This document shows, piece after piece, positions 44,258 to 52,509 of a stretch of DNA of 64,000 bases. The notes beneath the pieces are model-generated. The model was not told where the DNA came from. It made no database searches and saw only the letters and a list, made by a program, of their open reading frames with translations. The translations under genes and the position numbers were made by a program. The DNA comes from an uncultured Myxococcales bacterium. GTDB lineage: Bacteria; Myxococcota_A; UBA9042. How positions within the stretch are numbered: the first letter of the stretch is position 1; each line of letters opens with the position of its first letter. Location of the stretch: NCBI GenBank assembly GCA_903924465.1, contig CAIYBN010000057.1:59556-123555 (forward strand), read 5' to 3'.

Positions 44258-44307
44258 AACGCAGAACGCCGGGCGAGAGAGGGATCTCAGCCCGGCGTTG
44301 TGCGTTT
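44258..44307. terminator. Strong hairpin terminator after the response regulator
   Basis: A 10-bp perfect stem AACGCCGGGC (44266-44275) / GCCCGGCGTT (44290-44299), extended by AAACGCA / TGCGTTT on the outside, is followed by GGGGGTTT. It lies between convergent genes and could stop transcripts from both sides. Confidence 0.8.
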
Positions 44308-44315
44308 GGGGGTTT

Positions 44316-44455
44316 CTATACGCTCCGACCGAAGTTCGAGATCAAACCGTTTTCATCCGCGGCGTGCCACCAGAGGTGCACGCTCGTGGATCCAGTCCGA
44401 AATGCAACAGGTCTGGCCGGAAGGAGGTGACGTTGGACATAGGTCAGCACGTTTA
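44316..44455 (-). repeat. 139-bp structured intergenic element, copy C
   Basis: Read on the minus strand it aligns with copies A and B over its full length. It begins inside the stop codon of the NrfD-like gene and keeps the hairpin (GCGTGC-ACC / GGT-GCACGC with CCACG / CGCGG) and the end GGTCGGAGCGTATAG. Unlike the other copies it is not followed by a start codon: it ends next to the terminator. Confidence 0.85.
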
Positions 44456-45622
44456 GGCTTGGTGATCGTGCGCGTCGATCTTCCACACGGGCAAGATCTG
44501 CGACACCGCCGCCAGCAGCACGAACGGCATCGTAAACACGCCAATCGCCACGAGAATGCCCTCACGGCCCTGCCATTCCGGAATGTATTCGACGAAGCCG
44601 CGGAAGCTCTTGGACAGCATCTGGCCGCCAATGACCACGTTGAACCGCATCGAGAGCACCTGGACCAATACCAGCAGACCGGAGATCATGCCGAGCGTGA
44701 CGCGCGTGCGCGGACCGGTCTTCTTCATCCAGCCGATCAGCAACAGCACGAACGGAATCGCGGAGCCGATGATCAGCTGAACATAGACGAAGCTGAAGCG
44801 CAGCTTCTCAGTCACCAGCCGCGACAGGATGTGCCACTCCTCGCCGGCTTCATACGCCATGTTGAGAAGTTCCAAGGATTCCAGCACGACCGCCAGAATC
44901 AGGAACAGCCACAGGGTCTTCATCATGGAACGCAGGCATTCGTCGTCCACTTTCACCCGGCGGATCTTGGAGAAGACGATGTAGAGCACGATCAGCATCG
45001 CGATGCCGGACACGATGGCCGAGGCGAGGAAGATCACCGGCATGAGCGCCGTCGACCACCACGGATTGGCCTTGATGCCGCCAAAGATGAAGCCGACGTA
45101 GCCGTGCAGGACGCACGCCGCAGGAATGCCGAGAACCGAGAGGGCGTGGACCCACTTGGCGTCGATTTCCTTGGATTTCGCCGTTTCACGCAGCACGCCG
45201 AGCGACAGGAGCTTGTAGAGCAGACTCCGGACGCCCTTCTCGTTGGCCATCGCGACAATGTCAGTCCGGAACACCAGCAGGATTTCTACCGCCAGGAGCG
45301 TCAGGTAGAAGCTGTAGATGAAACCGAAACCCGCCATCGCCGAAGTGAAATTCGGCATGAACATGATGAAAAACGCGCGCTGCGGCTGATGCAGGTGCAG
45401 GAGCAACGGCAGGGTCGCAAACGCGCAGAACGAGAACGAAGCCGCGAGTGCGAAACGCGCGACGGGAGCCAACTCCTTGCGGCCAAACACGTGGTACAGC
45501 GCCGCGACGACGAACGCGCCGGCAACGAGGCCTGTGATGTAAGGGTAAAGAACAATCATGACCGTCCAGGCAACGCCATTCAGATCATTGGGAAAAATAA
45601 ATTCGCCAGCATGGGGCATCAT
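44453..45622 (-). CDS. NrfD/PsrC-type quinone-interacting membrane protein
   Basis: 389 residues with about eight to ten hydrophobic helices in the NrfD arrangement; polar residues in the first helices (LLHLHQPQRAFF) are typical. NrfD subunits exchange electrons between the membrane quinone pool and a periplasmic Fe-S partner. The gene overlaps the Fe-S subunit gene; the ATG at 45622 has GGAGG 7 nt upstream, and a GTG three bases earlier is possible. No molybdopterin subunit is next to it, so the complex is best seen as a quinol-cytochrome oxidoreductase module. Its stop codon is inside repeat copy C. Confidence 0.85.
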   Translation of the reverse strand: MMPHAGEFIFPNDLNGVAWTVMIVLYPYITGLVAGAFVVAALYHVFGRKELAPVARFALAASFSFCAFATLPLLLHLHQPQRAFFIMFMPNFTSAMAGFGFIYSFYLTLLAVEILLVFRTDIVAMANEKGVRSLLYKLLSLGVLRETAKSKEIDAKWVHALSVLGIPAACVLHGYVGFIFGGIKANPWWSTALMPVIFLASAIVSGIAMLIVLYIVFSKIRRVKVDDECLRSMMKTLWLFLILAVVLESLELLNMAYEAGEEWHILSRLVTEKLRFSFVYVQLIIGSAIPFVLLLIGWMKKTGPRTRVTLGMISGLLVLVQVLSMRFNVVIGGQMLSKSFRGFVEYIPEWQGREGILVAIGVFTMPFVLLAAVSQILPVWKIDAHDHQA

Positions 45623-46476
45623 CACACCACCTCCGCAGTCAGGCCGATGTAGCGGGTCTTGGGACGCGTGCCGAGGTAGGACTTCAGCACGTCAATCCGG
45701 TTTTCAGCCAACGCCTTGGAGATTTCGCTCTCGGGGTCGTTGATGTCGCCAAAGGTCCGCGTGCCGGTCGGGCACACGTCCACGCAAGCCGGTTTCTCGC
45801 CGTGCTGAATGCGGTGGTAGCACCACGTGCACTTGTCGGCGGTCTGCGTCTTGGTGTTGATAAAGCGGGTGCCGAACGGGCACGCCTGCACGCAGTACGC
45901 GCAGCCGATGCACTGTTCATAATCGACCAGCACCACGCCTTCCTTGGTCTTGTACGACGCGCCAACCGGGCATACCTGAATGCACGGCGTATCCGTGCAG
46001 TGGTTACACAGCTTGGGCACGAAGAAGGACTTCAGCACCTCTTTCGGGTTGATCGGCGGCAGTTCTGAAAACGCAAACTTGCCTTTCAGGTTGGCGTCGA
46101 CGCGAACCGAGCCGTCCGCGTAGTAGACGTAGCGCTCGACCCACGTTCGGAACTGTCCGTCCGGAACGTCGTTTTCCTTCTTGCACGCCAACATGCAGCC
46201 GCCGCAGCCGATGCATTTCGTCGTGTCGACCAGGTAGCCGAAGATCACCGTGTGGCCCTTCGTTTCCTTGCCGTCTTTGCCGGTGTGCACTTCCTCCGCG
46301 TCGGCTTTCTCGATGAACATCGGGATCACCGTCAGCGTCAGCGCGCCAAACGTGAAGTTCTTGACTGCATCCCACAGGAACTCACGGCGCGATTCACTCG
46401 CGTCCAGCAAGCCCGTGGGCTGGTTCTGCGTCTCGCAGCAGGTGTCCTTTGCACCTTTGTTTCCTGAGCAACTCAT
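45622..46476 (-). CDS. Tat-exported four-cluster Fe-S protein (DsrO/NrfC-like)
   Basis: 284 residues. A twin-arginine motif (SRREFL, Arg30-Arg31) and hydrophobic stretch direct it to the periplasmic face. The Fe-S core has four cysteine sets: CIGCGGCMLACKKE, CNHCTDTPCIQVCP, CIGCAYCVQACP and CTWCYHRIQHGEKPACVDVCP, enough for four [4Fe-4S] clusters as in DMSO-reductase-type electron-transfer subunits. Coupled by overlap to the cytochrome gene upstream and the NrfD-like gene downstream, so it should wire the quinone protein to cytochrome hemes. Confidence 0.92.
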   Translation of the reverse strand: MSCSGNKGAKDTCCETQNQPTGLLDASESRREFLWDAVKNFTFGALTLTVIPMFIEKADAEEVHTGKDGKETKGHTVIFGYLVDTTKCIGCGGCMLACKKENDVPDGQFRTWVERYVYYADGSVRVDANLKGKFAFSELPPINPKEVLKSFFVPKLCNHCTDTPCIQVCPVGASYKTKEGVVLVDYEQCIGCAYCVQACPFGTRFINTKTQTADKCTWCYHRIQHGEKPACVDVCPTGTRTFGDINDPESEISKALAENRIDVLKSYLGTRPKTRYIGLTAEVV

Positions 46477-47108
46477 TCTGCACCTCCAACAGCGGGCGTC
46501 GCAGCAGCGGGGGCAGCGGTCGGAGTCGCTGCTTCAGCCGGCTTGGCCTCATCGTCCTTGTCTTCTTTGGCACCGTCCGGTTCATTCGACGGATCCGGAT
46601 CGTGCGGGATGTGGCACTGCATGCAGACCATCGGGCTCTTCGGATCCTTGGGATCGTTGTCCTTCATGTGCTCGTCGAACTTGATCTGCGGGTGCTTCTT
46701 CGCCCGTCCGATCGTGTCCTGGTGGCAGTGCAAGCAGATGTCCTTGATGTTCGTCGGCATCAAGTCGGTCTTGTCGCACGTCAAGGCGACGCCGGGCTTG
46801 GCCGCGGCTTTCGCGTCCTTGCACGACGTCATGTGCGCCTTGCCGTCGCCGTGACATTCGATGCAGTGGACGCGCTCATGGCTTTTGCCCATCTCGTGCT
46901 TGAGCGTGTCGTGGCACGCGGTGCAATCGCCGCGCGTCGTGAGCTTGCGCTCCTTGTTGGCGGCAGTCTCAAGGGCTGCGCCGCGAAAATGGCCGAACTG
47001 GCCGAATGAAGGCGGAATGGTCAGGCTGCGAACGGTGAAGAAACCGACGCCAACCAATGCCAACGCGCCCGCCAGGATCCACAGGTGTAGGGTGTCGCGT
47101 GAAAACAT
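46473..47108 (-). CDS. Membrane-anchored tetrahaem cytochrome c
   Basis: 211 residues. An N-terminal helix (LHLWILAGALALVGVGFFTV) should anchor it. Four CxxCH haem sites: 62-66, 82-86, 125-129 and 162-166. A low-complexity Pro/Ala/Asp tail closes it. This is the first gene of the minus-strand operon cytochrome - Fe-S - NrfD. GAGGAG precedes the ATG, and a sigma-54 promoter lies about 53 bp upstream (47161-47177). It probably passes electrons from the quinone module to soluble or outer-membrane cytochromes. Confidence 0.88.
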   Translation of the reverse strand: MFSRDTLHLWILAGALALVGVGFFTVRSLTIPPSFGQFGHFRGAALETAANKERKLTTRGDCTACHDTLKHEMGKSHERVHCIECHGDGKAHMTSCKDAKAAAKPGVALTCDKTDLMPTNIKDICLHCHQDTIGRAKKHPQIKFDEHMKDNDPKDPKSPMVCMQCHIPHDPDPSNEPDGAKEDKDDEAKPAEAATPTAAPAAATPAVGGAE

Positions 47109-47160
47109 CTAGAGCTCCTCTCTCGTGTAGGCCGCACTGAGCGACCCGCCAAAGGGGCTT

Positions 47161-47177
47161 TGCAAGAAGCCTGCCAT
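47161..47177 (-). promoter_or_regulatory. Candidate sigma-54 promoter of the cytochrome/Fe-S/NrfD operon
   Basis: Minus-strand ATGGCAGGCTTCTTGCA matches the -24/-12 pattern (GG, ten bases, GC; TGGCAN5-6TTGCA). Transcription would begin about 40 bp upstream of the tetrahaem cytochrome start. Confidence 0.7.
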
Positions 47178-47228
47178 GTCGAGACAATCCACTCTCCTCT
47201 CCCGTTTAGGCGTCTTTGGCAAAAGATC

Positions 47229-47248
47229 GACTTGACGCAGATCAAGTC
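47229..47248. promoter_or_regulatory. CRP/FNR-family operator-like palindrome
   Basis: GACTTGACGCAGATCAAGTC has perfect 7-bp arms; the inner TTGAC-N4-ATCAA is one base from the FNR/DNR consensus TTGAT-N4-ATCAA. It is centred about 90 bp upstream of the predicted start of the minus-strand operon. Confidence 0.55.
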
Positions 47249-47283
47249 GCAGCAACAAACAACGCAGTAGTGCTTCCGCTCGC

Positions 47284-47455
47284 GCCGAAACTTCGGCATT
47301 ACGCATATCAAGTTGATATCAGAACCTATTTTTCATTCCAAGCTCTTTGTCGCCTGATCGATTCGGCGATCGATTTGGGCAAAGTCGCGCAACCTATTGA
47401 AATCATAAATCACATTCGGTGCCGAAAATTCGGCAGGGCGTGCCGAGTTCTCGGC
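47284..47455. promoter_or_regulatory. Cluster of palindromes, candidate activator sites
   Basis: Three GCCGA-N4-TCGGC palindromes lie at 47284-47297, 47421-47434 and 47442-47455 (spacers AACT, AAAT, GTTC). Between them are ATATCAA-G-TTGATAT (47305-47319) and the direct repeat GATCGATT-CGGC-GATCGATT (47356-47375). Distances of about 130-300 bp upstream of the plus-strand sigma-54 promoter fit enhancer-type activator binding. Confidence 0.55.
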
Positions 47456-47581
47456 ATACGCAGCAGGCGCTGTGAAACCACGTGAAACTGCATGATTTGC
47501 CGTGACGTGAAAAACGCTTGAAGCAGAGGGACTTCCCTATCGCCTCGAGGTGTGGCAAACAGGCGCCAGAATCGGCCCTGA

Positions 47582-47598
47582 CTGGCACACTCTTTGCA
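47582..47598 (+). promoter_or_regulatory. Candidate sigma-54 promoter of the multihaem cytochrome operon
   Basis: CTGGCACACTCTTTGCA has the TGGCAC / TTGCA elements with exactly ten bases between GG and GC. The start codon of the 36-haem cytochrome gene is 53 bp downstream. Confidence 0.8.
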
Positions 47599-47650
47599 AA
47601 GTGTGCGAGCAGTCCGGGGGCGCCCAATGCAGCGCCAGGAGACGAGGAAC

Positions 47651-50600
47651 ATGGACACGCAAATGACAAAAGACGGGCACGGAGCACGCACAAAGTGTGG
47701 CCGGCCTGCGCGCTTCTGGGCGCTGATGTGCAGCCCGCTGCTGATGGCGTTGGCGCTGGCCAGCTTGGCCGGATGCGACACGGCGCGTGACTACGGCGGC
47801 ACGGATGCGGACATCACGTCCAGCGACGACGCCAGCGTGGACGCGAGCACAGACGTCACGCCGGTCTTCGCACCGGTGTGCGTCGCTTGTCACGGCAGCG
47901 CCGCCAACCCAGCGCCGCCCAACGCGATTGGTGGCAAGACCGACACGACGTGGCGCGGCGTTGGCGCACACCAGACGCACCTGCGCGGCACCGAAAGCAA
48001 CCACGCCATTGCGTGCACGTCCTGCCACAAAGTTCCGACCGGCATTTTTGACGCCGATCACATGACGCCCCCCGACTACCGCGCAACCGTCACGTTTGGC
48101 GGGCTTGCGCTCGCGGCCGGAGCCACTCCGGTCTACGACGCGGAAACCTTCACCTGCAGCAATACCTACTGCCACGGCGGCAAGCTCAAGGCCCCGGGCA
48201 AGAACAGCAAGCCGATTTGGACGACCGTCGACAACAGCCAGCGCGCCTGCGACTCCTGCCATGGCGCGCCCCCGCCGGCACCGCATCCGCAAAATGTCGG
48301 CGACTGCATCGGCTGCCATGCCGGCACGGCCGGACCGAACAAGACGATCGCCAACAAAGCCAATCACATGAACGGCAAGGTGGATATCGTCCTGGGGCTC
48401 GACACGAAGTGCGACGGCTGCCACGGCGCGCCACCGGTCTCCGACAAGCACCCGAAAACGACGGAAAAGTGCGCGGGCTGCCATGCAACGACGGTGGATG
48501 CGAATACGCAGATTGTCGCCAACGGCACGCACATGAACGGCAAGGTTGACGTCGTGCTCAGTGCCAGCGCGCCCTGCTCCGGCTGCCACGGCACGCCGCC
48601 GGTCTCTGACAAGCATCCGAAAACACAAGGCAAGTGCGAAGGTTGCCACACGACGACGGTCGATGCGAACGGCAAGATTGTTTCCGGCGGCACGCACAAC
48701 AACGGCAAAGTGGACGTCGCTTTGGGTCCCGATGCCGACTGCAAGGGCTGCCACGCGTTCCCACCGGTCAGCGCCAAGCATCCGGTGACGACTGCGACCT
48801 GCGAAGGCTGCCACACGACGACCGTGGACGCGAACAATCAGATCGTCGCGGGCGGCACGCACAACAACGGCACGGTCAACGTGGCGCTGTCCAACAACGC
48901 GAACTGCGTGGACTGCCACACGATGTTGCCCAATTCGCCTGGATCGGCGAAACATCCTGTGGTCAATTCGGCGACGAACTGCGAGGGCTGCCACACGACG
49001 ACGGTGGACACGAACAAGCACATCGTTGCCGGCGGCACGCACATGAACACGAAGGAAGACGTGGTGCTGGGCCCGGATGTCGACTGCGCGGGCTGCCACG
49101 GCTACCCGCCGGTGAGCGCCAAGCACCCGGTGACGAGCGCGAAGTGCGAAGGCTGCCACACCACGACGGTGGACGTGAACAAGCAGATCGTTCCAGGCGG
49201 CACGCACATGGACGGCAAGATTGACGTGGCGCTCTCGACCAACGCCAGCTGCACCGACTGCCACAAGATGCTGCCAAATCCGCCGGGAAGCGCGAAGCAT
49301 CCAGTGGTGAACGCGACGACGAACTGCGAAGGCTGCCACACGACGACGGTGGACACGAACAAGCACATTGTTCCCGGCGGCACGCACATGGACGGCAAGA
49401 GCGAAGTGGCGTTGGGCCCCGACGTGAATTGCGCGGGCTGCCATGCGGCGCCGCCTGTGAGCGCGAAGCATCCGGTCACGACGGCGAACTGCGAAGGCTG
49501 CCACACGACGACCGTCGACGTGAACAAGCACATTGTGCCGGGCGGCACGCACATGGACGATAAGGTGGAGGTCGTGCTGTCGGCCAACGCCGATTGCACC
49601 GGCTGCCACGGCGCGCCGCCCGTCAACGGCAAGCACCCGGCGACGACTGCGGACTGCTCCGGCTGCCACGACTCAACCGTCGCGCCGAACAAGCAGTTGA
49701 TCACGGGCGGAACGCACATGGACGGCAAGATCGACGTCGTGCTTTCTGGCAGCGCGGATTGCACGGGATGCCATGCGGCGCCGCCGAACAACGGTAAGCA
49801 CCCGCAGACGCTGGCGGACTGCGAAGGCTGCCACGCGACGACGGCGGCGGCGAACAAGCAGATCATCCCGGGCGGCACGCACAACAACGGCAAGATCGAC
49901 GTGGTCCTGGCGCCTGATGCGGTGTGCAACGCCTGTCACGGCGCGCCGCCGACCACGCCGCTGCACCCGGTGACGAGTTCGGATTGCGCTGGCTGCCACG
50001 AGACGACGGTGGCGCCGGGCAAGCAGCTCATCGCCGGCGGAACGCATATGGATGGCACGGTGGAAGTGGTGCTGTCGCCGGACGCGGATTGCACGGGCTG
50101 CCACGGCGCGCCGCCGACGGTGAACAACCACCCGCAGCAGACGGCTTGCGAAACGTGCCACGCGCTGACCGCGGGTCCGAACAAGACCATCATCAATACG
50201 GATTATCACCGGAACGGCAAGATCGACATCAAGGTGACCGCGGCCGCGGATTGCACGGCGTGCCACGGTGCGCCGCCGAACAATGGCAAGCACCCGCAGC
50301 TACAGCCGATTGTCCAGTCGTGCCACCTGTGCCATGGAACGACGGTGGGCCCGGATGACAAGCCGACGGACACGGGGACGCACGCGAACGGTACGATCGA
50401 CTTTGCGCTGGTCCCGACGACCTGCGACGCCTGCCATGGCGCACCGCCGGTCAAGCCGGAGCATCCGAAGATGAACGGCTGCAACAAGTGCCATTCGACG
50501 ACGGTGGACGCGACCAACACGGGGATTGTGCCAAACGGGACGCATGTCAACGGCACCATCGACATTGTGTTGCCGACCGCGTGTGACACCTGCCACGGCG

Positions 50601-51106
50601 GCAATGGTTCCGCTGCGCCGCCGCCGGACGTCAACGGCAATACCGACCCGACGCTGCCGACCGTGGGCGCGCACGCGGCGCACTTGAACGGCAACAAGTA
50701 CTCGGGCGGCGGCATCGTGTGCGCGACCTGCCACCAGTTGCCGACGACAGTCGGTCAGACGGGCCACCTCACCGGGACGCTGGATTCGATCCAATTCCCC
50801 AACGGCAAGGCCGTGGCGCCCGGCTTGGTACCGAACTACAACCCGGCGACGCTGACTTGCAGCAACATCTACTGCCACGGCGCAGCGCTACCAGGCGGCA
50901 CGAACAACTCACCGGTCTGGAACAAACCTGGCCTGGAGTGCGGCGCCTGCCACGGCATTCCGCCGTCGGTCGTCTCGGGACACCCCTACGTCGATCCGGC
51001 ATCCGGCACCGTGGCCTGCGCGCTGTGCCACAGCAAGACCATCAACCCCGACGGCACCTTGAACACGAAGGACGGCTGGCACGTCAACGGAATGGTGAAC
51101 CCATGA
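47651..51106 (+). CDS. Giant multihaem cytochrome c lipoprotein (36 haem motifs)
   Basis: 1151 residues. N-terminus: long basic region then a signal peptide with lipobox (LALASLAGC). I count 34 CxxCH and 2 CxxxxCH motifs (CSNTYCH and CSNIYCH), so up to 36 hemes. Most lie in a repeating two-haem unit of about 45 residues: CxGCHxxPPVSxKHP, then CEGCHTTTVDxNKxI, then GGTHMDGK. The pattern matches surface cytochromes of the CxxxxCH/CxxCH (Geobacter-type) family. It is probably exported to the outer surface and conducts electrons. The stop overlaps the next start (ATGA). The start ATG at 47651 has GAGG upstream. Confidence 0.93.
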   Translation: MDTQMTKDGHGARTKCGRPARFWALMCSPLLMALALASLAGCDTARDYGGTDADITSSDDASVDASTDVTPVFAPVCVACHGSAANPAPPNAIGGKTDTTWRGVGAHQTHLRGTESNHAIACTSCHKVPTGIFDADHMTPPDYRATVTFGGLALAAGATPVYDAETFTCSNTYCHGGKLKAPGKNSKPIWTTVDNSQRACDSCHGAPPPAPHPQNVGDCIGCHAGTAGPNKTIANKANHMNGKVDIVLGLDTKCDGCHGAPPVSDKHPKTTEKCAGCHATTVDANTQIVANGTHMNGKVDVVLSASAPCSGCHGTPPVSDKHPKTQGKCEGCHTTTVDANGKIVSGGTHNNGKVDVALGPDADCKGCHAFPPVSAKHPVTTATCEGCHTTTVDANNQIVAGGTHNNGTVNVALSNNANCVDCHTMLPNSPGSAKHPVVNSATNCEGCHTTTVDTNKHIVAGGTHMNTKEDVVLGPDVDCAGCHGYPPVSAKHPVTSAKCEGCHTTTVDVNKQIVPGGTHMDGKIDVALSTNASCTDCHKMLPNPPGSAKHPVVNATTNCEGCHTTTVDTNKHIVPGGTHMDGKSEVALGPDVNCAGCHAAPPVSAKHPVTTANCEGCHTTTVDVNKHIVPGGTHMDDKVEVVLSANADCTGCHGAPPVNGKHPATTADCSGCHDSTVAPNKQLITGGTHMDGKIDVVLSGSADCTGCHAAPPNNGKHPQTLADCEGCHATTAAANKQIIPGGTHNNGKIDVVLAPDAVCNACHGAPPTTPLHPVTSSDCAGCHETTVAPGKQLIAGGTHMDGTVEVVLSPDADCTGCHGAPPTVNNHPQQTACETCHALTAGPNKTIINTDYHRNGKIDIKVTAAADCTACHGAPPNNGKHPQLQPIVQSCHLCHGTTVGPDDKPTDTGTHANGTIDFALVPTTCDACHGAPPVKPEHPKMNGCNKCHSTTVDATNTGIVPNGTHVNGTIDIVLPTACDTCHGGNGSAAPPPDVNGNTDPTLPTVGAHAAHLNGNKYSGGGIVCATCHQLPTTVGQTGHLTGTLDSIQFPNGKAVAPGLVPNYNPATLTCSNIYCHGAALPGGTNNSPVWNKPGLECGACHGIPPSVVSGHPYVDPASGTVACALCHSKTINPDGTLNTKDGWHVNGMVNP

Positions 51107-52509
51107 GCACGCAACCCCACGTGAAACTGCGGCACATCCTGACGGTGCTTGGCCTTGCGGCTGGGCTGGCAAGTCAGCCGGTTTGGGCCGATGAGCCCGA
51201 GGATCCAAATGCCCTGCATCTGACCGCGAAAAGCGTGACAACGATTACCCGCGACGTGGTTCCGGGTGCGTTCAACACGACCGAGCGGCAGATTCCGACG
51301 ATGCAGATTCTCAACCTGCGCGGTGAAAACATCGCGGGATCAGGAATCTTCGCGTATGGCTCGGGCTTCTCGGCGCAGCAGATCGCGTCGAATTCGTTGC
51401 CGCCCGCGCGCGCGGCGGATTTGGCTTACGGCTATGTGGGTTGGGATGGTCTGGACCACAAGGTTCGCATCCAAGTCGGCCGGCAGTTCGTGTTCAGCGG
51501 CGCGCCGCGTTACGTGTTCATGGACGGCGCTTCGGCCATCGTCCGTCTGCCGGCCAATTTCCGCCTGGACGTCTATGGTGGCTCCGCGGCGTTCAGCAAC
51601 TTTGACCACGCGTTTGACGCGCCCGTCGTCGGCACGCGGATCGCCTGGATGCCCTGGAACGTCGGCCATATTGCCGCTGCATTCCAGGACATTTCTGGCA
51701 GCACGGAAGCGACGCGCCGCACCGTCGGCACCGACGCTTCGCTGCGCATCAAGACCGTGACGTTCACCGGCCTCTACGCGTACGACCTCCTGGGCGCCGG
51801 CATGCAGGAAGCGCGCATCGACGGTACGTGGCGGCCTTTTCCCTGGCTCGGCATCTTCGCCCGCGGCGAAGCGCGCGATCCGCTTGCGTACCTGCCCCGC
51901 AACTCGATCTTCACCGCGTTCGTGCAACGCACCGACGGCTTGGTCGGCGGCGGCTTTGACATCAAGACGCCCGGCGCACTCTACGGCAACGGGTCCTACG
52001 ACCGCTACATCATCGCCGACGGGCACATGGACGGCTACCGCGCGCAGTTGAACCTCGGCTTGCGTCTGGACGAAAAAGGCTTGTATCGCACGGGCTTGAC
52101 CTACAATCGCATGTTCAACGGCGACAACGGATACGACCAATATCGCATCTGGTGCCGCGGCGAGCTGCCGGCGCATCTGGTCGCGGCGGTCGATTTGGAC
52201 AGCTACTTCTTCATGGCCCCGGTGCGCGGCGTTTCGCAGTCGCTCATGGCCACAGCGGCGTTGCGCTACAACCCGTTGAATGGCTTGACCGCGGGTCTGG
52301 ACGGGCAGATTTGGACGAATCCGTATTTCACGTCGCAAGCCATGGCGCTCGTGTCCGTGACCATTACCGATGCCCTGTTCCGTCCCGCCCGTGTGGCACC
52401 GCCACCGCCGCCCAAGAAGTCTGACGACGATGAAGGTCGCGGCGGATCTCCGGTTGCGCCGGGCTTGGCCATCAACGACCGTCCGCTCATGATGCGAGGT
52501 GCCCTGTGA
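51103..52509 (+). CDS. Outer-membrane beta-barrel of a porin-cytochrome conduit
   Basis: 468 residues with a signal peptide (LGLAAGLASQPVWAD). The body has repeated amphipathic strands with aromatic girdles (YGYVGWDGLDHKVRIQVGRQFVF, RLDVYGGSAAF, MDGYRAQLNLGLRLDEKGLYRTGLTYNR), as in OMP channels. It lies between two multihaem cytochrome genes with 4-bp overlaps on both sides, so it is best read as the barrel that lets a cytochrome span the outer membrane. The family is not one I can name exactly. Confidence 0.8.
   Translation: MSTQPHVKLRHILTVLGLAAGLASQPVWADEPEDPNALHLTAKSVTTITRDVVPGAFNTTERQIPTMQILNLRGENIAGSGIFAYGSGFSAQQIASNSLPPARAADLAYGYVGWDGLDHKVRIQVGRQFVFSGAPRYVFMDGASAIVRLPANFRLDVYGGSAAFSNFDHAFDAPVVGTRIAWMPWNVGHIAAAFQDISGSTEATRRTVGTDASLRIKTVTFTGLYAYDLLGAGMQEARIDGTWRPFPWLGIFARGEARDPLAYLPRNSIFTAFVQRTDGLVGGGFDIKTPGALYGNGSYDRYIIADGHMDGYRAQLNLGLRLDEKGLYRTGLTYNRMFNGDNGYDQYRIWCRGELPAHLVAAVDLDSYFFMAPVRGVSQSLMATAALRYNPLNGLTAGLDGQIWTNPYFTSQAMALVSVTITDALFRPARVAPPPPPKKSDDDEGRGGSPVAPGLAINDRPLMMRGAL

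Noticed and set aside
47537..49669. Long minus-strand frame opposite the multihaem cytochrome gene
   Set aside because: It has no start signal and low-complexity Arg/Val/Ala sequence, a shadow of the repeated haem gene on the other strand.
48300..50600. CRISPR-like periodic repeats
   Set aside because: The period comes from the haem-repeat coding sequence; no identical repeats with unrelated spacers exist.
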